From positions 310,001 through 374,000 of the forward strand of contig NZ_JBGFSM010000001.1 in the NCBI RefSeq assembly GCF_041679265.1: a stretch of DNA of 64,000 bases, in the 5' to 3' direction. This DNA is from Autumnicola sp041679265. GTDB lineage: Bacteria; Bacteroidota; Bacteroidia; Flavobacteriales; Flavobacteriaceae. Position 1 is the stretch's first letter; each line of letters starts with the position of its first letter. The translations under genes were made by a program, and so were the position numbers. This document shows positions 1 to 9,955 of this stretch, piece after piece. The notes under the pieces were generated by a model that was given only the letters and a program-made list of their open reading frames with translations, did not search any database and was not told where the DNA came from.

Positions 1-529
1 CCGTAAAAGACAAAAAGAAGAAACCAAAATAATTATTTTTCCACATTACGAAATAAGTGAAAAAATCTATGATATGCCCGATATTCTGCAAAATACATTT
101 TCAGAATTTACCACCCTAAGTGGAAAAAGACTTTCCGAAAAACAATTAAATGAACTGGTAGATATAGTCTATAAAGATTTAGATATTGAATCTGATGATA
201 AGTTTATTGAGGGATTGAACAAGCACTCTGACATTCAATATAAATACAACTTCATAAAAGATTTGACTACTGATGAAAAAGTTTTTACTCGAGAAGGTTT
301 AGACACAGTTTCAGTTATTCCTGATAAATTCTACCCTGATCTTTATAACAGTGAAGATCGAGATGAACTTAGCAATCACGAATTATCCTTAAGAAGGAAT
401 ACTGTTAAATTTAAAGATGCTCGATTAACATCTGGACCTTTACAGTTTCAATTTATTGATGCTAATTATGACATTAAGAAAGGTTTGACTTTTAAAAAAA
501 AAGATGAGAATGAAGCCTTTGTCGCCTGA
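1..529 (+). CDS. cas3: Cas3 helicase-nuclease, C-terminal part only
   Basis: The reading frame is open from the first full codon (position 2), so the gene starts outside the window. Only about the last 175 residues are seen; the first internal ATG is at 74. Cas3 is the ATP-dependent helicase/nuclease that Cascade recruits to unwind and shred target DNA in type I CRISPR systems. The visible part lies beyond the helicase motifs. It is charged and helical (for example SGKRLSEKQLNELVDIVY) and ends with segments such as YTREGLD-like FTREGLDTVSVIP that I associate with the C-terminus of type I-B-like Cas3. The call rests on that resemblance plus the downstream cas6-cas1-cas2-cas4. Cascade genes (cas8, cas7, cas5) would be expected upstream but are not visible. 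Another cas-linked helicase remains possible. Confidence 0.6.
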   Translation, partial: RKRQKEETKIIIFPHYEISEKIYDMPDILQNTFSEFTTLSGKRLSEKQLNELVDIVYKDLDIESDDKFIEGLNKHSDIQYKYNFIKDLTTDEKVFTREGLDTVSVIPDKFYPDLYNSEDRDELSNHELSLRRNTVKFKDARLTSGPLQFQFIDANYDIKKGLTFKKKDENEAFVA

Positions 530-576
530 TTTCTAAATTTCCCTATCTTTAAAATAATCAAAATCAACATAACCCT

Positions 577-810
577 ATGCAAATCACCATTTCAGGAGAA
601 GATAAAGAACGATTAAAGCAGGTGGAAGCCCTGGCAAAACAATTGGGTTTAAAAGTCTCTAAAAAGCAAGTGCTTCAGGATATAAAGAAAAAAAAGGCGA
701 TGGAGGCATTGCAGGGTTTGGCAAAAATGGGAGCTTTTAAAGATATTGATGATCCCGTGGCCTGGCAGAGGGAACAGCGTAAGGATCGCAACATAGGCAG
801 GGATGAATAA
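577..810 (+). CDS. VapB-like antitoxin inside the cas locus
   Basis: A 77-residue, lysine-rich, mostly helical protein. It starts 47 nt after the cas3-like gene, and its stop overlaps the start of the following PIN-domain gene by 8 nt, which is the usual arrangement of antitoxin and toxin. The N-terminal half (KERLKQVEALAKQLGLKV) looks like a short coiled coil or DNA-binding helix. The C-terminal half is polar and probably unstructured until bound to toxin, with motif DPVAWQREQRKDR. In VapBC systems the antitoxin masks the PIN nuclease and represses its own promoter. I see no clear ribbon-helix-helix or AbrB signature, so the antitoxin family is unassigned and the role is inferred mainly from position and size. 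Confidence 0.65.
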   Translation: MQITISGEDKERLKQVEALAKQLGLKVSKKQVLQDIKKKKAMEALQGLAKMGAFKDIDDPVAWQREQRKDRNIGRDE

Positions 811-1165
811 GTTACTTCTGGATTCAAATACTATCATTGGCGTAATTAAGGGAAGATTTCCTGTTTCACAACTGGAAAAATTTTTCTTTACAGTTTCCGA
901 GATAACAAGGCTGGAAATTTTTGGTTATCATAAACTTGAGCTTCAGGAAGAAAAGCTTCTAACCCAGTTTTTCAGGAATATTGAGTGTTTACCTGTTTCC
1001 ACCAAAATTATAAACCAGGCCATCAGCTTTAGAAAGCAAAAATCAATGAGTATTGGCGACGCTATTATTGCTGCAACAGCCAAAGTCCATGATTTACCAT
1101 TGGCTACCGCTAACATCAAAGATTTCAAACATATTAATACTATAGAATTGATCAATCCTTTATAG
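803..1165 (+). CDS. VapC-like PIN-domain toxin ribonuclease
   Basis: A 120-residue PIN-domain protein of normal VapC length. The four acidic residues expected to bind Mg2+ or Mn2+ are visible: D7 in LLLDSN, E38 in RLEIFGY, D86 in SIGDAIIAATA, and D107 in ATANIKDF. VapC toxins are sequence-specific RNases that cut tRNA or rRNA and stop growth when the labile antitoxin is lost. The gene overlaps the upstream antitoxin by 8 nt and ends 30 nt before cas6 on the same strand, so the pair sits within the cas gene string. This could be chance capture by the island or a functional guard of the CRISPR locus. The sequence does not decide between them. Confidence 0.82.
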   Translation: MNKLLLDSNTIIGVIKGRFPVSQLEKFFFTVSEITRLEIFGYHKLELQEEKLLTQFFRNIECLPVSTKIINQAISFRKQKSMSIGDAIIAATAKVHDLPLATANIKDFKHINTIELINPL

Positions 1166-1195
1166 CTCTGCATCTTCCACTAAAACAAGGAAAAA

Positions 1196-1882
1196 ATGAC
1201 CAACACGACCACAACTCAACAACTTCAGATTACGCAGATTAAATTTCCGGAAATTAAACTGCAAACCAGGGATGCCCATAAATTGCGCGGCTACTTCGGG
1301 AACTTGTTTAAAGAATATTCCCCTGTATTGCACAACCACTACGAAGACGGGCGCTTTAGGTACAGGTACCCGGAAATTCAGTATAAGGTCATCAACAAAA
1401 TCCCCAGCCTTATTGGAATTAATGAAGGTGCCGAACTGCTTCCAAAGCTGTTCCTGAAAATAAAAAATATTGATATCAACGGGCAGCAATTTCCCGTTAA
1501 CGCCAAAAATATCGAATGCAAAGCGGTGGAAACCGGGTTTAGCGATTCTTTACATGAGTATGAGTTCACCACCCTCTGGATGGCCCTAAACCAGCAAAAC
1601 TATCCTAAATATCAAAATTTAAAATCGGCAAAAGAAAAGGAAGAAATGCTCAACAGCATCCTGGTGGGGCATATTCTTAGTTTTTTTAGAAATACCGGTA
1701 TAGAACTGGGGCCAAACGAAAGATTGATGGCCAAAGTAGACCTCCGGGAAAAAAGCACCAGGTTTAAAGAAAATAAAATGATCGCGTTTTCAGGAAAATT
1801 TATCGTTAATGCATTACTGCCTGATGAAATTGGCCTTGGCAAATCTGTTTCCAGAGGTTTCGGCACTATAAAACGCAGCTAA
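1196..1882 (+). CDS. cas6: Cas6 CRISPR RNA endoribonuclease
   Basis: Cas6 cuts the long array transcript within each repeat, leaving an 8-nt 5' handle; here that handle would be the repeat end ATTGAAAC. The protein is 228 residues. It carries the central segment LHNHYEDGRFRYRYPEIQY, which I know from a Cas6 group of class 1 systems. Its two histidines (about residues 46-48) are candidates for the catalytic base. The C-terminus GLGKSVSRGFGTIKR is the glycine-rich loop typical of Cas6 and other RAMP proteins. The stop codon overlaps the cas1 start by 1 nt, so translation is probably coupled. The start at 1196 is the first ATG after vapC and gives a plausible N-terminus. Confidence 0.88.
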   Translation: MTNTTTTQQLQITQIKFPEIKLQTRDAHKLRGYFGNLFKEYSPVLHNHYEDGRFRYRYPEIQYKVINKIPSLIGINEGAELLPKLFLKIKNIDINGQQFPVNAKNIECKAVETGFSDSLHEYEFTTLWMALNQQNYPKYQNLKSAKEKEEMLNSILVGHILSFFRNTGIELGPNERLMAKVDLREKSTRFKENKMIAFSGKFIVNALLPDEIGLGKSVSRGFGTIKRS

Positions 1883-2874
1883 TGCAAATCTTCATAAATA
1901 CCTATGGCACCTACGTTCATGTTAAGGACGAGATGTTCCAGATTAAAGTTCGGGAAGATAAAAAACTGCCTCCTAAAGTAAACCATATTGCAGCACATAA
2001 AGTCTCTTCCTTTATAATGTCCAAAGGCGCCGCTTTAAGTACAGATGCCATTGCCCTCGCATTAAAACACAATATCGATATTGTAGTGGTAGAGAACGAC
2101 GGCCATCCCATGGGCCGTTTCTGGCATAGTAAACTGGGCAGTACTACAAAAATCAGGAAAGAACAGCTTAAAGCTTCCCTGGATAAATCGGGTGTTAAGT
2201 GGATCAAATTGTGGCTAACTCAAAAACTGGAAAACCAGGCTGATTTTTTAAACGACCTGAAAAAGCATCGCAAGAATTTACACGCTTTTCTCGATGAAAA
2301 AATAAATTCCATTTTGGAATTCCGGGAAAAGATTAATACTGCTGAAGCAGAAAATATCAATGAAATCGCGGAGTCATTTAGAGGCTGGGAAGGTTCTGCC
2401 GGCAGGCACTATTTTGAAGCTCTTTCCACCTGCATGCCCGAAGCTTTTGCCTTTAAAGGAAGAAGTTTCCGGCCGGCGCAGGATGAATTCAATGCCATGC
2501 TGAATTACGCCTACGGAATTTTGTATAGCAGGATAGAGCGGGCGTTGATGCTGGCGGGCCTGGATCCTTTTGTGGGTTTTATGCACCGGGACGATTATAA
2601 CTCTAAGAGCCTGGTGTATGACTTTATAGAGCCGTACCGCATTTATGCCGAACAGTTTGTGTTCAGGCTATTTACCGGAAAAAAGATAAATAAATCTTAC
2701 TTTGAACAATTTACTGGGGGAGTATCTTTAAATACCGAAGGAAAAGCTTTTTTTGTTTCTCCTTATCTGGAATATTTAGACAGTGATAAAATACGCTATA
2801 AAGGGCGATTGCAAACCCGCCTAAATGCGGTGCAGCTGGAAGCCCATAATGTCGCTAACCAACTAATTAAGTAA
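1882..2874 (+). CDS. cas1: Cas1 integrase of CRISPR adaptation
   Basis: Cas1 with Cas2 forms the integrase that inserts new spacers at the leader end of the array. The protein is 330 residues, the normal length. The metal-binding residues can be placed: E170 in GWEGSAGRHYFEAL, H235 in GFMHRDDYN, and D247/E250 in SLVYDFIEPYR. The N-terminal beta domain and the helical catalytic domain are both complete. The start shares one base with the cas6 stop, and cas2 follows after 2 nt, so cas6-cas1-cas2-cas4 is one transcription unit. The intact active site argues that the array can still acquire spacers. Confidence 0.97.
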   Translation: MQIFINTYGTYVHVKDEMFQIKVREDKKLPPKVNHIAAHKVSSFIMSKGAALSTDAIALALKHNIDIVVVENDGHPMGRFWHSKLGSTTKIRKEQLKASLDKSGVKWIKLWLTQKLENQADFLNDLKKHRKNLHAFLDEKINSILEFREKINTAEAENINEIAESFRGWEGSAGRHYFEALSTCMPEAFAFKGRSFRPAQDEFNAMLNYAYGILYSRIERALMLAGLDPFVGFMHRDDYNSKSLVYDFIEPYRIYAEQFVFRLFTGKKINKSYFEQFTGGVSLNTEGKAFFVSPYLEYLDSDKIRYKGRLQTRLNAVQLEAHNVANQLIK

Positions 2875-2876
2875 AA

Positions 2877-3167
2877 ATGATTACCTGGGTTTTATACGAT
2901 ATCAAAAACAACAGTGCGAGAAACTTTGTTTCTAAAGTTTGCAAACAGGCAGGTCTTTACCGGGTTCAATATTCTTGTTTTCTTGGTAGCCTTACGGCCA
3001 ACGAAAAAGACAGCCTGGAACTTCAGATAGAAAAAGTCATTAATGAAGAATCTGATAAAGTTTACCTTTTCAGAATGAACAAAGAGCAGTTAAATGACTG
3101 CAGTATGTTGGGGCAGGCTTTTGATGAGAAACTGGTAACAGATGAAGTAAAAGCCCTGTTTTTCTGA
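2877..3167 (+). CDS. cas2: Cas2, structural partner of Cas1
   Basis: A 96-residue ferredoxin-fold protein. Cas2 dimers bridge two Cas1 dimers in the adaptation complex. The N-terminus MITWVLYDI carries the conserved aspartate (D8), and the length and the pattern of a second hydrophobic strand (KVYLFRMN) match the family. It starts 2 nt after the cas1 stop, and its stop TGA shares one base with the cas4 ATG. Cas4 therefore follows cas2 here, whereas in many type I-B loci cas4 precedes cas1. Confidence 0.95.
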   Translation: MITWVLYDIKNNSARNFVSKVCKQAGLYRVQYSCFLGSLTANEKDSLELQIEKVINEESDKVYLFRMNKEQLNDCSMLGQAFDEKLVTDEVKALFF

Positions 3168-3742
3168 TGCAGAGCTTTTATCCTTCCCAAATTATAGAAT
3201 ATCTCTACTGTCCGCGCTACACCTATTTTGAATATGTGCTTCGCATCCCTCAGAATGAAGATAAATTCTATAAAGTAAACAGAGGAAGGGAAGTGCATAA
3301 TGAAAAACTGGAACGAAATAAGGAATACCTAAGAAAGAAAATCGGGGTCAAAGAAAAATGGCTCGACCAGTATCTTGGTATAAACGGATTACGAGGAAAA
3401 GTAGATGAAGTATTAAAGTTAAGCGATGGCACCTATGCCCCACTCGATTACAAATTTGCGCAGTGGAAGGATAGAGTTTATGAGACCTACAAACAACAAC
3501 TTTACTGCTATGCAATCTTAATTGAAGAAGTGTACGGCGGAAAAGTAGAAAAAGGATTTTTGGTTTACACGCGTAGTAAGAACAAGTTAATTGAGGTAAA
3601 TATTGGTGAAAATGCCAAGTCTGAGATTAGGAATAGTATGGATAAAATGCTTGAGGTGATCCAGGGAAATAAGTTTCCAAGGGCTACCAGGGTTAAGAAA
3701 AGATGTGTAAATTGTACCTACCGGAATATTTGCATAAAATAG
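3167..3742 (+). CDS. cas4: Cas4 iron-sulfur nuclease of adaptation
   Basis: A RecB-family (PD-DEXK) nuclease that trims prespacers and helps select the PAM side. It is 191 residues. The nuclease residues are visible as H44 (GREVHNEKL), D80 (GKVDEVLKL), and D94 and K96 (APLDYKFA). The four cysteines expected to hold a 4Fe-4S cluster are C15 (EYLYCPR) and C180, C183 and C189 in RCVNCTYRNIC. It is the last cas gene before the leader. Its presence suggests that the array should show a consistent PAM. Confidence 0.96.
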   Translation: MQSFYPSQIIEYLYCPRYTYFEYVLRIPQNEDKFYKVNRGREVHNEKLERNKEYLRKKIGVKEKWLDQYLGINGLRGKVDEVLKLSDGTYAPLDYKFAQWKDRVYETYKQQLYCYAILIEEVYGGKVEKGFLVYTRSKNKLIEVNIGENAKSEIRNSMDKMLEVIQGNKFPRATRVKKRCVNCTYRNICIK

Positions 3743-3935
3743 CAGTACCGGGTACAAATTTATTTTTCCTGACTTTAAAACCTGCTCTAATGACAGCAAC
3801 CATAGCACATTCGGAATACGGAGACCGGCTTAAAAAACCACCAAACAGGTTCTTTGACATATTGATAAAAAGAAAATTAGGAATTGAAAACCACTTGCGA
3901 AAGGCTGTAAAAACTGTAAATCTGGGAGGAATCGC
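3743..3935 (+). promoter_or_regulatory. CRISPR leader
   Basis: These 193 nt between cas4 and the first perfect repeat are AT-rich and code for nothing convincing. The array should be transcribed left to right: the cas genes are on this side, the repeats here are perfect while the far end is decayed, and the repeat ends in the handle ATTGAAAC. A motif AAATTAGGAATTGAAAAC at 3874-3891 resembles the 3' half of the repeat. TTGACA-like and TTTG-like stretches near 3850-3866 could be part of the promoter, but I cannot fix the start of transcription. Confidence 0.75.
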
Positions 3936-6900
3936 CTTCCAGAGATATCCATTGAAAAACTAGGATTGAAACCCCTCTAACTCTCCCCATCCGTCATAGG
4001 ATGGGCAACTTCCAGAGATATCCATTGAAAAACTAGGATTGAAACACCGTAAGAAGGCCCAGCGAGAAGTTATTCTGTATAAAACTTCCAGAGATATCCA
4101 TTGAAAAACTAGGATTGAAACTTGAACAACACGGCCTGAATGAAGACCAGGTAAAAGCTTCCAGAGATATCCATTGAAAAACTAGGATTGAAACATAATC
4201 TTGATGAGGCTTCCGAAAAAGTCGTGAAGGCTTCCAGAGATATCCATTGAAAAACTAGGATTGAAACATTTCATTAGAATAAGTTCCAGCGTACTTTCCT
4301 TTATCTTCCAGAGATATCCATTGAAAAACTAGGATTGAAACTTATTGGTCGTACCAAAGAACACGCATTGGCGTTTGCTTCCAGAGATATCCATTGAAAA
4401 ACTAGGATTGAAACCAACCCTAATACGGAGATTGCCACAAGGTCTAACGACTTCCAGAGATATCCATTGAAAAACTAGGATTGAAACAGACTTACGGCGA
4501 AATGCGCTGGGATGGGCAGGATCTCTTCCAGAGATATCCATTGAAAAACTAGGATTGAAACTATCAGCTTTTTCTTCAGGGGATAGGTTCATTTCTAACT
4601 TCCAGAGATATCCATTGAAAAACTAGGATTGAAACAAAACCTTGAGACCTTTGAAGAAAAAATTGCTGCTGCTTCCAGAGATATCCATTGAAAAACTAGG
4701 ATTGAAACTGTGATGAAGAAATGGCGGCACGAATTAAGAAAAATTCTTCCAGAGATATCCATTGAAAAACTAGGATTGAAACGGATTATCAATACTCATG
4801 GACCAGGTACAAACATACTTCCAGAGATATCCATTGAAAAACTAGGATTGAAACTTTCAGATATGAAAGCTGCCAGGCCGGGAATCTCTGCTTCCAGAGA
4901 TATCCATTGAAAAACTAGGATTGAAACGTCTTCATCAGCCTCCTCCTCTACTTCTTCAAAATCTTCCAGAGATATCCATTGAAAAACTAGGATTGAAACT
5001 AAATTGGGCGCGATACTCCCTGGCGACTCGCCTCAACTTCCAGAGATATCCATTGAAAAACTAGGATTGAAACCAGGGAAGACGAAACTGATGATGGAAA
5101 AAGGGATCGCTTCCAGAGATATCCATTGAAAAACTAGGATTGAAACCGTTTTGCCTTCTTTTTCTCGTTTTGGTTCCACTGTCTTCCAGAGATATCCATT
5201 GAAAAACTAGGATTGAAACTCAATCACTTCCGCATTTTCCATAGAGATGATCAGGCTTCCAGAGATATCCATTGAAAAACTAGGATTGAAACAATCTTCA
5301 GATTTAGAATTAGTGAATTTTTCACCAGCTTCCAGAGATATCCATTGAAAAACTAGGATTGAAACATGCGCCAGATCATGAAGGACCATCCTGATTATTT
5401 GCTTCCAGAGATATCCATTGAAAAACTAGGATTGAAACGAATTTTATCGAGGGTCGCCGCAAGGTTATTGTTTTTCTTCCAGAGATATCCATTGAAAAAC
5501 TAGGATTGAAACTAAGCATTGGCCCGCTACATTTCATAATCAAAGAATCTTCCAGAGATATCCATTGAAAAACTAGGATTGAAACAAAAGGATCACAGCA
5601 CACCTAAGCTTATGGCTGTATTCTTCCAGAGATATCCATTGAAAAACTAGGATTGAAACGGTTTATTTTTCTTAGACTTCTTGTACTTATAATACTTCCA
5701 GAGATATCCATTGAAAAACTAGGATTGAAACTGTCGTCATCTTCCCATCCACTACCAGAATCATAATGCTTCCAGAGATATCCATTGAAAAACTAGGATT
5801 GAAACCAGAAAAATCTCAATCAAACACATTTGCGCATGAGCACTTCCAGAGATATCCATTGAAAAACTAGGATTGAAACTTGAAGTAGAGTATGAAGAAC
5901 AACTACAGCACGGGAACTTCCAGAGATATCCATTGAAAAACTAGGATTGAAACATGCATACTTGTTATTTTGGGGAGCGTATTGGGCTTCTTCCAGAGAT
6001 ATCCATTGAAAAACTAGGATTGAAACAAAATAGGTGTAGTATCCCACCCCCGCCGAAGCGGACTTCCAGAGATATCCATTGAAAAACTAGGATTGAAACT
6101 TCTACTTAGCAGGGTTTCAGGAAGCAGCAGAAAGAGCTTCCAGAGATATCCATTGAAAAACTAGGATTGAAACATAGAACTGATTCAAATTGATCCAAAT
6201 GTTGTTAGACTTCCAGAGATATCCATTGAAAAACTAGGATTGAAACGGAAAATTAGGCTTTGAAAAAAATGTTGTAAAAAAGAATCTTCCAGAGATATCC
6301 ATTGAAAAACTAGGATTGAAACAAACTTAATGCCTTGCCGTCTTGTATTAAATCTAACTTCCAGAGATATCCATTGAAAAACTAGGATTGAAACCTGGTT
6401 GAGTTTGGGGACGAGTTATTTAAAAGCGGGGACTTCCAGAGATATCCATTGAAAAACTAGGATTGAAACTTGGCGGTGGGCATAAATGGAGAACTCAGGA
6501 AGGAACTTCCAGAGATATCCATTGAAAAACTAGGATTGAAACCGAAGTCTGGATAAACGGTTTCTATTTCCAAGAAACTTCCAGAGATATCCATTGAAAA
6601 ACTAGGATTGAAACAGCGATAGAAATTTGATGTGCTTGTTAATATTATCGCTTCCAGAGATATCCATTGAAAAACTAGGATTGAAACTGATTATAATTCA
6701 GTAAGGGGAGATAGGGCTAATTGCTTCCAGAGATATCCATTGAAAAACTAGGATTGAAACGTATTTTTAATAACGGTGAGTGTAACAGGTCGTTTTAACT
6801 TCCAGAGATATCCATTGAAAAACTAGGATTGAAACCCGGCAGGCTCCAGGAAGATATGAGCAGCGCCGTAGCTTCCAGAGATATCCATTGAAAAACTAGG

Positions 6901-8925
6901 ATTGAAACAACAACAAAGGAGAAACCGTAGTACCCGAAAAATCGCTTCCAGAGATATCCATTGAAAAACTAGGATTGAAACTGGTTTCTGTGTTATAACA
7001 AACCACGTATAGCGAATTCTTCCAGAGATATCCATTGAAAAACTAGGATTGAAACAATGGCCTTTAAAGGATGATAAAAACATATTTAAACTTCCAGAGA
7101 TATCCATTGAAAAACTAGGATTGAAACCGTTAAAGATTTACTTCTCAAAGATGACGGATTCTGCTTCCAGAGATATCCATTGAAAAACTAGGATTGAAAC
7201 TAATGTTACCTCTGTACCAAATGGTTTCAACCTGAACTTCCAGAGATATCCATTGAAAAACTAGGATTGAAACGAAGCTGAACAACCCAAGGCACCCGCT
7301 AAAGAAGAAACTTCCAGAGATATCCATTGAAAAACTAGGATTGAAACAAGAAACAAGGGTAATCGGAAACATTTTTGACAACCCTTCCAGAGATATCCAT
7401 TGAAAAACTAGGATTGAAACTGAGTGGGGAAACAAATGTGTAAATTTATTGAAATCTTCCAGAGATATCCATTGAAAAACTAGGATTGAAACATATGAAT
7501 GTACTAAACGAGCTTTCCCCGGCCGAAAACTTCCAGAGATATCCATTGAAAAACTAGGATTGAAACAATCTTCTACCCTGTGCTCACTTTCGAAGTGGGA
7601 AAACTTCCAGAGATATCCATTGAAAAACTAGGATTGAAACTTACCAAACCTTCAGATTTGGGATTTTCAGATGAAGCTTCCAGAGATATCCATTGAAAAA
7701 CTAGGATTGAAACTAATAAAAGGCTTATTCATCCAGGTTCTGTAGTCACTCTTCCAGAGATATCCATTGAAAAACTAGGATTGAAACCCTGTTTATCCTG
7801 AAACTTACTCCTGCCGGCAGGAACTTCCAGAGATATCCATTGAAAAACTAGGATTGAAACGTACAGTCATGTAATCCGAAATGATGGCCTATTTCCTTCC
7901 AGAGATATCCATTGAAAAACTAGGATTGAAACACGCTGTAATGGGCTCGGTTCAAGAGCTAGGAGCGGCTTCCAGAGATATCCATTGAAAAACTAGGATT
8001 GAAACATTGCTGGCACACAAGCATTAATTCAAGGGGCTTTTCTTCCAGAGATATCCATTGAAAAACTAGGATTGAAACAGAACAATATCGTAAAGGTCAT
8101 CACAAGCTTTTTGCTCTTCCAGAGATATCCATTGAAAAACTAGGATTGAAACAGTAGTGAGGTTAATGACGGCTGGACTTACAGAACACTTCCAGAGATA
8201 TCCATTGAAAAACTAGGATTGAAACTACCAATAGAGGTAATATTGGGTGGCAGGGGTGGAAATCTTCCAGAGATATCCATTGAAAAACTAGGATTGAAAC
8301 TGGCGTAGATGATGATAATGACCCACAGCCTAAATCTTCCAGAGATATCCATTGAAAAACTAGGATTGAAACCTCCCCGGAAAAACGGAAAACCAACCGT
8401 GGAACCACTTCCAGAGATATCCATTGAAAAACTAGGATTGAAACGCCGATGGAATAATAAATGACGAAGAGGTTAAAGAGCTTCCAGAGATATCCATTGA
8501 AAAACTAGGATTGAAACTATTTCACACCAAAGGCGAAAAAGCCCTTAACCGGGACTTCCAGAGATATCCATTGAAAAACTAGGATTGAAACTATGAATAT
8601 GCCAAACCTGGAGATAAAATTTTAGATACTTCCAGAGATATCCATTGAAAAACTAGGATTGAAACAAACCTTCAGGAGAATACGATCATCTGCTTTTTTA
8701 TACTTCCAGAGATATCCATTGAAAAACTAGGATTGAAACATAATCCAGGTATTTGGCGATTTGCTGCGGACTGTACTTCCAGAGATATCCATTGAAAAAC
8801 TAGGATTGAAACATCCTTTGCTTAAGTCTTGGCAGCTGTGGATTCGCGCAGCTTCCAGAGATATCCATTGAAAAACTAGGATTGAAACCATCTCTAACTA
8901 ATGCTTCAAATGGGAAACTATTATA

Positions 8926-9109
8926 CTTCCAGAGATATCCATTGAAAAACTAGGATTGAAACAGCGGTCAACATCAATTCTATAATAGCTGTTTTGCGGC
9001 TTCCAGAATATCCAGCGAAAAACTAGGATTGAAACGAATTAAGGGAAGATTCCTTTTTTGAATGAACAAATTCTTCCAGAGATATCCACCGAAAAACTAG
9101 GATTGAAAC
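8926..9109 (+). repeat. Internal copy of the array's trailer-end block
   Basis: These 184 nt hold a form-A repeat, a spacer (8963-8999), a 36-nt variant repeat (9000-9035), a second spacer (9036-9072) and a variant repeat ending CACCG-type (9073-9109). The whole block is identical to 11280-11463. To its left are form-A repeats. To its right the form-B repeats begin directly, with no leader-like sequence. Confidence 0.97.
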
Positions 9110-9919
9110 GAAAGCTGGAATGAATTAATAAAACTATTCAAAATACTTCCAGAGGTATCCACTGAAAAACTAGGATTGAAACATTTTGACTATCTTAGGG
9201 GTGATGAAATAATTATTACTTCCAGAGGTATCCACTGAAAAACTAGGATTGAAACCTTGGCTATACTTTTGAAGAAATTGAACGCTTCTATCTTCCAGAG
9301 GTATCCACTGAAAAACTAGGATTGAAACAGCATAGCCCGCCGATTTCCCTAATATTCACCGTGTCTTCCAGAGGTATCCACTGAAAAACTAGGATTGAAA
9401 CATTTGAACTTTCCCGGGGCTGTTTTTACCATAAGGTACTTCCAGAGGTATCCACTGAAAAACTAGGATTGAAACTTTCGGCTGCTCTTTCCGCCTTCAA
9501 TTTTGATATGGCCTTCCAGAGGTATCCACTGAAAAACTAGGATTGAAACGCATTCTGAACACCACTTTCCAAAGTCCTATAATCACTTCCAGAGGTATCC
9601 ACTGAAAAACTAGGATTGAAACTTTCAGCCTTTTTCCAGGCGTGCATTTCCTGACGTTTCTTCCAGAGGTATCCACTGAAAAACTAGGATTGAAACATGT
9701 TATTTTTCCTTCTAAAAACTCAAAACTTCTGGAACTTCCAGAGGTATCCACTGAAAAACTAGGATTGAAACTACTCAACCGTGAAAAGATGCCTTTTATG
9801 TTCGATGCTCTTCTAGAGGTATCCACTGAAAAACTAGGATTGAAACGAGATTCCTTTTTTCTCTAAGAATTTTTCAAATTCACTTCCAGAGGTATCCACT
9901 GAAAAACTAGGATTGAAAC

Positions 9920-9955
9920 AAAGGAACCAAAGATAATTTAGAAATACTACTCTCA
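9920..9955 (+). repeat. Spacer present twice (second copy 10290-10325)
   Basis: The 36-nt spacer beginning AAAGGAACCAAAGATAATTT is found unchanged between repeats 82 and 83 and again between repeats 87 and 88, 370 nt apart. Both copies lie in the form-B block. The spacers around the two copies differ, so this is either a local rearrangement or a second capture of the same spacer. Confidence 0.95.

Noticed and set aside
3703..3963. An 86-codon frame covering the CRISPR leader
   Set aside because: It starts in cas4, covers the whole leader and ends inside the first repeat. Composition is not protein-like, and a leader is expected here.
3973..4008. Palindrome CCATCC-GTCATA-GGATGG in the newest spacer
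   Set aside because: Probably a feature of the sequence from which the spacer was taken; one 6-bp stem in 103 spacers is not surprising.
9110..9145. A possible second leader in front of the form-B repeats
   Set aside because: The interval is 36 nt, exactly one spacer, and has no likeness to the leader at 3743-3935. This favours recombination within arrays over a tandem second array.
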